A DNA stretch of 28,085 nucleotides from CAYWGR01 sp964458015 (GTDB lineage: Bacteria > Planctomycetota > Planctomycetia > Pirellulales > Thermoguttaceae): contig CAYWGR010000062.1 of assembly GCA_964458015.1 (NCBI GenBank), positions 1-28,085 on the forward strand, read 5' to 3'. Positions 23,827 to 28,085 of this stretch are shown one piece after another. Made by a program: the position numbers and the translations under genes. Below the pieces are notes generated by a model. It had not been told where the DNA came from, did no database searches, and saw only the letters and a list, made by a program, of their open reading frames with translations. Numbering within the stretch: position 1 is the stretch's first letter; every line of letters begins with the position of its first letter.

Positions 23827-25437
23827 TTAATATCGGTCAAGTTTATACAGCGGCATGAAGCGGTAATAGACCTCAAGGCTTAAAGCGGCCAAACTGGTCA
23901 TCATTAAACGTCCGCCCTGGGGGCCCCACGCATCCCCCTGCGGATTCCAACTCCCCGCAGCACACCCCTCTGTCGTCTGGGTGTCCACCAAATCGTGCCG
24001 CATCTTCCGGTTCCAAATATCCCACTCGGGCCCAGGCAGATTATGCATTACTTGGGTGGCATAGTAGATATAATAGACATTCTTCGAGCTGCTGCCCGGC
24101 AGTGTTTGCATCAGCACCTGGGTGCCGGCGGTCATGGCCGGATCCGTTCGCGGCATCCCCAGGTATTGGCTGCACAGCAAACCAACCGAGGTGATGGTTG
24201 GGCTAGAGGCCCCGCCCGGCGTGTAGCTGAACGTGCCCCCGGAGTTGACCGACCGCAAAAACACTTTTGCCCGGTCCAATACAAGCGGATCGACCTGCAA
24301 CCGGGCCATCTGCCCGCTCTTCAAGGCCATGACTTGCCAACCGACCACGGACGTATCGCCAGGGTCCACCGTGCCGGGCTCGTAGCGCCAACCGCCCGTC
24401 TTGGGATTCTGTGCCCTCTCAATGAATTTGATTGCCCGCTGGGCCGCCTCGCCCACGGCCGGATCCTTCGTCATTCCGTAGACTTCACACAAAGCGATGG
24501 TGGCCAATCCTTGGGCATACATCGTCGAACCGGCCCGCAGGTCGCCGTCTGGCTTTTGATGGCGCAAGAGCCAATAAAGCCCGTTGTTGACGGCCCGCTG
24601 GTAGTTCCGTCCCATTTTCTTGGCCTCTTTCCCATCGGCCAACGCACCCAGCGTTTGATGCGTATGGCCGGCGGCCAAAAATGGCAACAAGGCCAAGGCC
24701 GTGGCGGCCGAATCTGCCTCGGTTTTGCCCGGCGTCGTGCAAGTTGCGTCGCGGCAGCATCGGCCATAGTTCGTTAGGCTCCACCGGCCGTCCGGAAGTT
24801 GATGCCGCAAGATCCAGTTCAAAGCAGCCACCACCGCCCGATCGCCTAATTTGGTTTTGCCCGATTCTAGGCCGCTGTTTTTGGAGCCGCGTTTTTTGAT
24901 ATTCCAGGGTGTTTTATTATTGGACTCGGGATCACCTCCCACATCGGGTTTTCCAATGTGACGGATGCCAGATGCTGGACCTGGGCCTTTTTTTGTCGGA
25001 GCATACGGATTGAGAGCATAAATCCCATCTTGGTGATTCGGATCTCCAAACCTAAGTCGTGTATTATCACTCTCGTTGCCGTCGCCTGTGGGTACAGAGC
25101 TTGCGACATCAATTTCCATGCCAATCTTGTTCGGCTGTATGTCGGCAAGCGTAGTATCCGGCGGCATTTCCGGAATTTCGATCTTAGTAGGATCGGAACG
25201 GTCAAGTATGAGCGTCGAAACCAAAGGCGGCGGCTCGGTGCCGATAATGATCTCTTCCGGTTTTTCCAATTTCTTGATCACTCGCGTGCTCACCGTCGCC
25301 AGTGAACATACCAGGATCATGTGGAACGTAAAGCTGCATAGCCACCACGGCGATTCCGTGCGCAGCCATTCCTTTGCACGTTCCATAACCGTTACATCCA
25401 TCGCGGGAACAGCGCATAGCATCTCCTGGCGCAACAT
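23827..25437 (-). CDS. Membrane-anchored prenyltransferase/squalene-oxidase-repeat protein
   Basis: The 536-residue protein starts at ATG 25437 after a strong AGGAGGAGG, 8 bases away. Residues about 28-50 form a single hydrophobic segment (PWWLCSFTFHMILVCSLATV) in the style of TonB-like N-terminal anchors, followed by a Pro/Glu-rich periplasmic linker to about 190. Residues about 195-520 contain repeats of the alpha-alpha toroid type found in terpene cyclases, prenyltransferases and alpha-2-macroglobulin-like proteins: VVAALNWILRHQLPDGRWSL, GLYWLLRHQKPDGDL, AIKFIERAQNPKTGGWRYEP, and SVGLLCSQYLG. No DXDD motif of squalene cyclases is seen, so enzymatic activity is doubtful. Such anchored toroid proteins are common in planctomycetes and their role is unknown to me. 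The gene is the first of a possible two- or three-gene minus-strand unit with glgP. Confidence 0.8.
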   Translation of the reverse strand: MLRQEMLCAVPAMDVTVMERAKEWLRTESPWWLCSFTFHMILVCSLATVSTRVIKKLEKPEEIIIGTEPPPLVSTLILDRSDPTKIEIPEMPPDTTLADIQPNKIGMEIDVASSVPTGDGNESDNTRLRFGDPNHQDGIYALNPYAPTKKGPGPASGIRHIGKPDVGGDPESNNKTPWNIKKRGSKNSGLESGKTKLGDRAVVAALNWILRHQLPDGRWSLTNYGRCCRDATCTTPGKTEADSAATALALLPFLAAGHTHQTLGALADGKEAKKMGRNYQRAVNNGLYWLLRHQKPDGDLRAGSTMYAQGLATIALCEVYGMTKDPAVGEAAQRAIKFIERAQNPKTGGWRYEPGTVDPGDTSVVGWQVMALKSGQMARLQVDPLVLDRAKVFLRSVNSGGTFSYTPGGASSPTITSVGLLCSQYLGMPRTDPAMTAGTQVLMQTLPGSSSKNVYYIYYATQVMHNLPGPEWDIWNRKMRHDLVDTQTTEGCAAGSWNPQGDAWGPQGGRLMMTSLAALSLEVYYRFMPLYKLDRY

Positions 25438-25621
25438 GATGGGAACCTCCTCCTAGCCGTTGGAAAAGACAGCGATAACTTTTCGCGGAATGCCGATTGA
25501 CCTTTGCACAGTTAATGAACCGAGGCCCGGGCACCGACCCGAAGGGTTGGTCGTCGGAAGGCCAAAAATTAGGCCAAACAAGTTGATTGGCCGGTTCATT
25601 ACCCAAGCAAACATCAATAAT

Positions 25622-25701
25622 AGCCGGGAGCTTACAGCTCCCGGAATGCGGCTGCAAATTTTCGTACTTATGTACATTCCGAGAGCGGTTAGCTCCCGGC
25701 T
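25622..25701. repeat. Palindrome-armed inverted repeat, copy B
   Basis: The left arm (25622-25645) differs from that of copy A at one base (GGGAGCTTACAGCTCCC). The right arm (25678-25701) differs at two bases. The 32-base spacer is unrelated to that of copy A. The bases just outside, TAAT on the left and TTTGT close to the right arm, are shared with copy A, so the repeated unit may be slightly longer than the arms. Confidence 0.85.
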
Positions 25702-25992
25702 ATTTGTCTTACGGCATCAATCACCTGGCAGGCAATACCCGGCAGGTTTGCGTTACTTGTCTGACTCGTGAGAGCTTCGGGAAAATGTTGAAGCAAAATC
25801 TCGTTCCATGTCGTTGAGGTCACGGTCAGCATCCACTAAATGAATCGTTTTCCGTCCGAAAATTATTCCCGCCGTTTGATGAAAGAAACAGAGATAAGCG
25901 TTGGTTTCCAAATGTCCACCAGCGTTGAAAATCGCAAAAATAAAGGCTTTTGCCGAAAAATTGACCGCTTTCCAAGCATTCACAGTTTGGCA

Positions 25993-26022
25993 TTTTCATT
26001 CTGTGGATTGTTGGATTACAAT
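25993..26022 (+). promoter_or_regulatory. Candidate promoter for the TPR gene
   Basis: TACAAT at 26017-26022 (5 of 6) is preceded by TTTTCA at 25993-25998 with an 18-base spacer. The start point would be near 26029, about 29 bases before the ATG. The same -35 word and spacing occur before the GH29 gene. Confidence 0.35.
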
Positions 26023-26057
26023 AATAGGGTGAGTTAAGCGACCGGAGCCGAACGCCC

Positions 26058-26585
26058 ATGAATGCCCGACATCAAATTCGCCGCGAGAAAATCCAGCGAG
26101 AAGCCGAGGGATATCTCGAATTGGGCATGGCGCAGCATGCGCTGAATACTTTGGACCGGCTGGGCGACCCTGCCGCGTTCGATAGCGAGTCGCTCTATCT
26201 CTGGGGCGAAGGTCTTCGTGCCATGCAGCGTTATGGGGAAGCCGTGATGCCCTTGGAACGGGCGGCCAAAGCCGCTCCAGACGACGTCCGCGTCCGCATT
26301 GCGCTCGGATGGTGCTATAAACGAACCGGCCGGCTCGATCTGGCCATCAACGCCCTGGAGCAAGCCCTGCGGGTCGATCCCGCCGAACCGCTGCTTCGGT
26401 ATAATTTGGCCTGCTATCTAAGCCTGGCGGGGCAAAAAAACCGTGCCCTGCGTTATCTCTCCCAGTCGCTGGCCATCGATCCCTCGTACCGCCGTTTGGC
26501 CGAAACCGAAACCGATTTCGATCCCTTGCGGGCGGATCCCGAGTTTCAGGCCATCTGTGAGGCCAGCGACGACGATGCGCCGTAA
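26058..26585 (+). CDS. Small tetratricopeptide-repeat protein
   Basis: The 175-residue protein consists almost wholly of TPR-type helix pairs. A first pair spans residues 8-38 (AEGYLELGMAQHALNTLDRL), followed by 45-75 (LYLWGEGLRAMQRYGEAVMP), 78-112 (VRIALGWCYKRTGRLDLAIN) and 113-145 (LRYNLACYLSLAGQKNRALR). Each has the expected small residues and the DP turn (AAPDD, VDPAEP, IDPSY). The last part (FDPLRADPEFQAICEA) is the common ending of TPR proteins. No signal peptide is seen, so it is likely cytoplasmic and mediates protein-protein contacts; the partner is unknown. GGAG lies about 10 bases before the ATG. It is convergent with the barrel gene, with only 24 bases between the stop codons. Confidence 0.85.
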   Translation: MNARHQIRREKIQREAEGYLELGMAQHALNTLDRLGDPAAFDSESLYLWGEGLRAMQRYGEAVMPLERAAKAAPDDVRVRIALGWCYKRTGRLDLAINALEQALRVDPAEPLLRYNLACYLSLAGQKNRALRYLSQSLAIDPSYRRLAETETDFDPLRADPEFQAICEASDDDAP

Positions 26586-26609
26586 GCGATATTCGAGCTA
26601 ATCTGGCTG

Positions 26610-28085
26610 TTAGAAGTTATACGTCACGCCTAAGAACGCTCCGTGCAACACCAAGCTGTTGGCGTTTTGGACGGAATGCAGTTGCGGCACATCGGTTAAA
26701 TACTGGGGGAATTGATCTTCCGCCAATCCGATGCCCGTGATGGCCACGATGCGATAGCCCATCCGTGCGCTCCAGTTTCGTGTGAACTGGTAATCCGCGC
26801 CAACGTCGATCTGGGTCAGGAACGCAACGGCGTTTTTCTGTCCATTGATCGGATAGTAGACATTGTAAGGCGAGGCATAACCGTTCGTCACGCCATTGCC
26901 GAGTTGCGCCTGGAACGAATTGTCCATGAAGTTGTCATAGATGCCCACCTTCGGCGTAATGAATAGTCGCAGATTGTTGTATACGTTGTACGCGGCATCG
27001 AATCCGACCTGGAAACCGATGAGATTGTTGGTCACTTCATCGGCGAAGTAGGCGTCTTGAGTGCCGCCGCGCGTACCGCCGACTCGGAGCGAGTCGTATT
27101 CCAACGACTCTTGGAAGCGGAAATAACGCACGCCCATCGACCAGCCGATATCCCAACCCGAATCGCAGGCCCAAGCCAATTGCTCGCGAACCAAGTTGAT
27201 TTCGACGTTGTGGAATTCATCGCGGCGTTCCAGCGTTTGCTGACCGGCGCCCATGAACCAATAGTCTGCCGATCGAGCGCTGCTTTCTCCGGGAATTAAA
27301 AACGTAATATAGTTGGTGTTCAACACCGTGTTGACGGTGTCGCCGTCGTAGGCCGTCCGGCGATAGCCGCTGAAAGCGTCGGTCGTCCAATAAACGGCTT
27401 CCAACGCACAGGGATTGCAGCAACAGCAGAACCGGCGGCCGATTCGTACTTCGCCGCCCCATTTCCACGACATGGGATATCTTGTATTGCCGCCCTGCTC
27501 GCGTTCATCGCCCGTCCGATAGCTGGTCCAATAATCGCGACCGTCGCTGCGTCCCAGGGCCAAGGCCGAAACGGAAGCGTACCAGGCGCAATAAGAATCT
27601 TGTTCACAGAAGGGATTATCTCCGCAGCCGTTCGGATAAGTTCCATTGACCGACTGCTCGAAGCATCCTCCATTTCCGCCATACACTTGTCCGCACCCGT
27701 TCCCGCCGTAAACCTGTCCGCATCCATTGTCCACATAATTCTGATTTTGCATCGGCTGGGGCGTCAGAGGCTGGCCTTGCAACATCGGCGATTCCGATGG
27801 CATCGGTCCTGCGGCGGCAGACGGCATGGGCTGACCCGGCGGAGCCGGAATCGGTTGCGGCGTCGGAGCAATAGGCTCGACGGCCGCGGTTCGCATGGGA
27901 GTGCGCGCCGTATAAGGCCTTGGATAGCGATACTGTGCCCCGGCCTGATACGGCTGGTAAGCCGTTGTTGGCTGCGGCTGAACCGGATAGCGGTTCGGCA
28001 CTTGGGCCGAATAACGGGGGCGCGCCGTTGTCTGTGTTTGTGCGGGATAGCGATATTGCGGCTGAGCCGGATACGCGTATGTTGG
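26610..28085 (-). CDS. BBP7-like outer-membrane beta-barrel protein, N-terminus cut by window
   Basis: The frame is open from the window edge at 28085 to the stop at 26610, giving 491 residues; an internal GTG at 28001 should not be taken as the start because the frame continues with the same Pro/Gln/Tyr-rich composition. The visible N-terminal part is low-complexity (PQYRYP and PYTAR-like units, then Pro-rich), followed by a Cys/Gly repeat with CGQVYGGNG twice in tandem. The C-terminal about 330 residues alternate hydrophobic and polar residues as in an outer-membrane barrel and end in GVTYNF, with the terminal Phe typical of barrel assembly. WKWGGEVRIGRRFCCCCNPCALEAVYW and WSMGVRYFRFQESLEY are typical of planctomycete BBP7 proteins. 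The function is probably porin-like or structural; it is not known from sequence. The missing N-terminus should carry a signal peptide. Confidence 0.82.
   Translation of the reverse strand, partial: PTYAYPAQPQYRYPAQTQTTARPRYSAQVPNRYPVQPQPTTAYQPYQAGAQYRYPRPYTARTPMRTAAVEPIAPTPQPIPAPPGQPMPSAAAGPMPSESPMLQGQPLTPQPMQNQNYVDNGCGQVYGGNGCGQVYGGNGGCFEQSVNGTYPNGCGDNPFCEQDSYCAWYASVSALALGRSDGRDYWTSYRTGDEREQGGNTRYPMSWKWGGEVRIGRRFCCCCNPCALEAVYWTTDAFSGYRRTAYDGDTVNTVLNTNYITFLIPGESSARSADYWFMGAGQQTLERRDEFHNVEINLVREQLAWACDSGWDIGWSMGVRYFRFQESLEYDSLRVGGTRGGTQDAYFADEVTNNLIGFQVGFDAAYNVYNNLRLFITPKVGIYDNFMDNSFQAQLGNGVTNGYASPYNVYYPINGQKNAVAFLTQIDVGADYQFTRNWSARMGYRIVAITGIGLAEDQFPQYLTDVPQLHSVQNANSLVLHGAFLGVTYNF

Larger units (their letters stand above)
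25438..26057. other. 620-base intergenic region with inverted repeats
   Basis: This gap between divergent genes has no convincing ORF. It contains a 10-base inverted repeat enclosing about 90 bases (TAATGAACCG at 25513-25522 with CGGTTCATTA at 25592-25601), repeat copy B (25622-25701) and a candidate plus-strand promoter (25993-26022). The stretch 25702-25990 is noticeably more AT-rich than the genes, and I see nothing else in it. Confidence 0.55.

Noticed and set aside
27999..28001. GTG as start of the barrel protein
   Set aside because: The frame continues to the window edge with the same Pro/Gln/Tyr-rich composition, and no signal peptide follows this GTG.

Overview
The window looks like a chromosomal segment of a planctomycete, probably from the Pirellulales. 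This rests on protein features rather than a marker gene: a secreted protein whose N-terminus carries the LEPRMMLDG motif (the planctomycete LEPR-XLL signature), a BBP7-like outer-membrane barrel, a XylR-type regulator (sugar-binding domain fused to an AraC DNA-binding domain), and a membrane-anchored prenyltransferase-repeat protein. There are no rRNA or tRNA genes, no CRISPR array and no transposase gene.

Region 1 (1-974, minus strand) is the 5' part of an unrecognised single-pass membrane protein with a Pro/Ala/Gly-rich linker. Region 2 (about 975-17350, plus strand) is a carbohydrate-use locus. In order it holds the XylR-type regulator, a secreted alpha-glucuronidase-like glycosidase, a secreted GH2 enzyme, a sugar-porter MFS transporter, a FucP-type MFS transporter with a large extra loop, a secreted TIM-barrel glycosidase-like protein, a GH29 alpha-L-fucosidase and a GH95 alpha-L-fucosidase. 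It ends in a strong intrinsic terminator. GH29, GH95 and a FucP-like permease together point to release and uptake of L-fucose (or a related sugar) from a branched glycan. No sulfatase is present, so heavily sulfated fucoidan is a less likely substrate. No cytoplasmic fucose catabolism gene lies in the window, so the sugar must be processed by genes elsewhere. The cluster probably has several transcription units: a consensus sigma-70 promoter precedes the FucP gene, and a weaker one precedes GH29.

Region 3 (17351-20777) is a roughly 600-base non-coding stretch with palindromes, followed by a 940-residue secreted calpain-like cysteine protease with Ig-like and EF-hand-like segments. Region 4 (20875-25437, minus strand) holds a flavodoxin-fold NAD(P)H:quinone-oxidoreductase-like protein, alpha-glucan phosphorylase and the prenyltransferase-repeat protein. 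Region 5 (25438-28085) has a repeat-containing intergenic region, a small TPR protein (plus strand) and the C-terminal part of the BBP7-like barrel (minus strand, running off the window).

The non-coding sequence is rich in structured repeats. There is a 124-bp MITE-like element with two nested inverted repeats between the first two glycosidase genes. There are also two copies of an element whose inverted-repeat arms are themselves palindromes; one copy continues a 14-bp tandem array. The observations most worth checking are the about 170-residue insertion in the FucP homologue, the structured leader and promoter in front of it, and the two unclassified secreted glycosidase-like proteins in the fucose locus.
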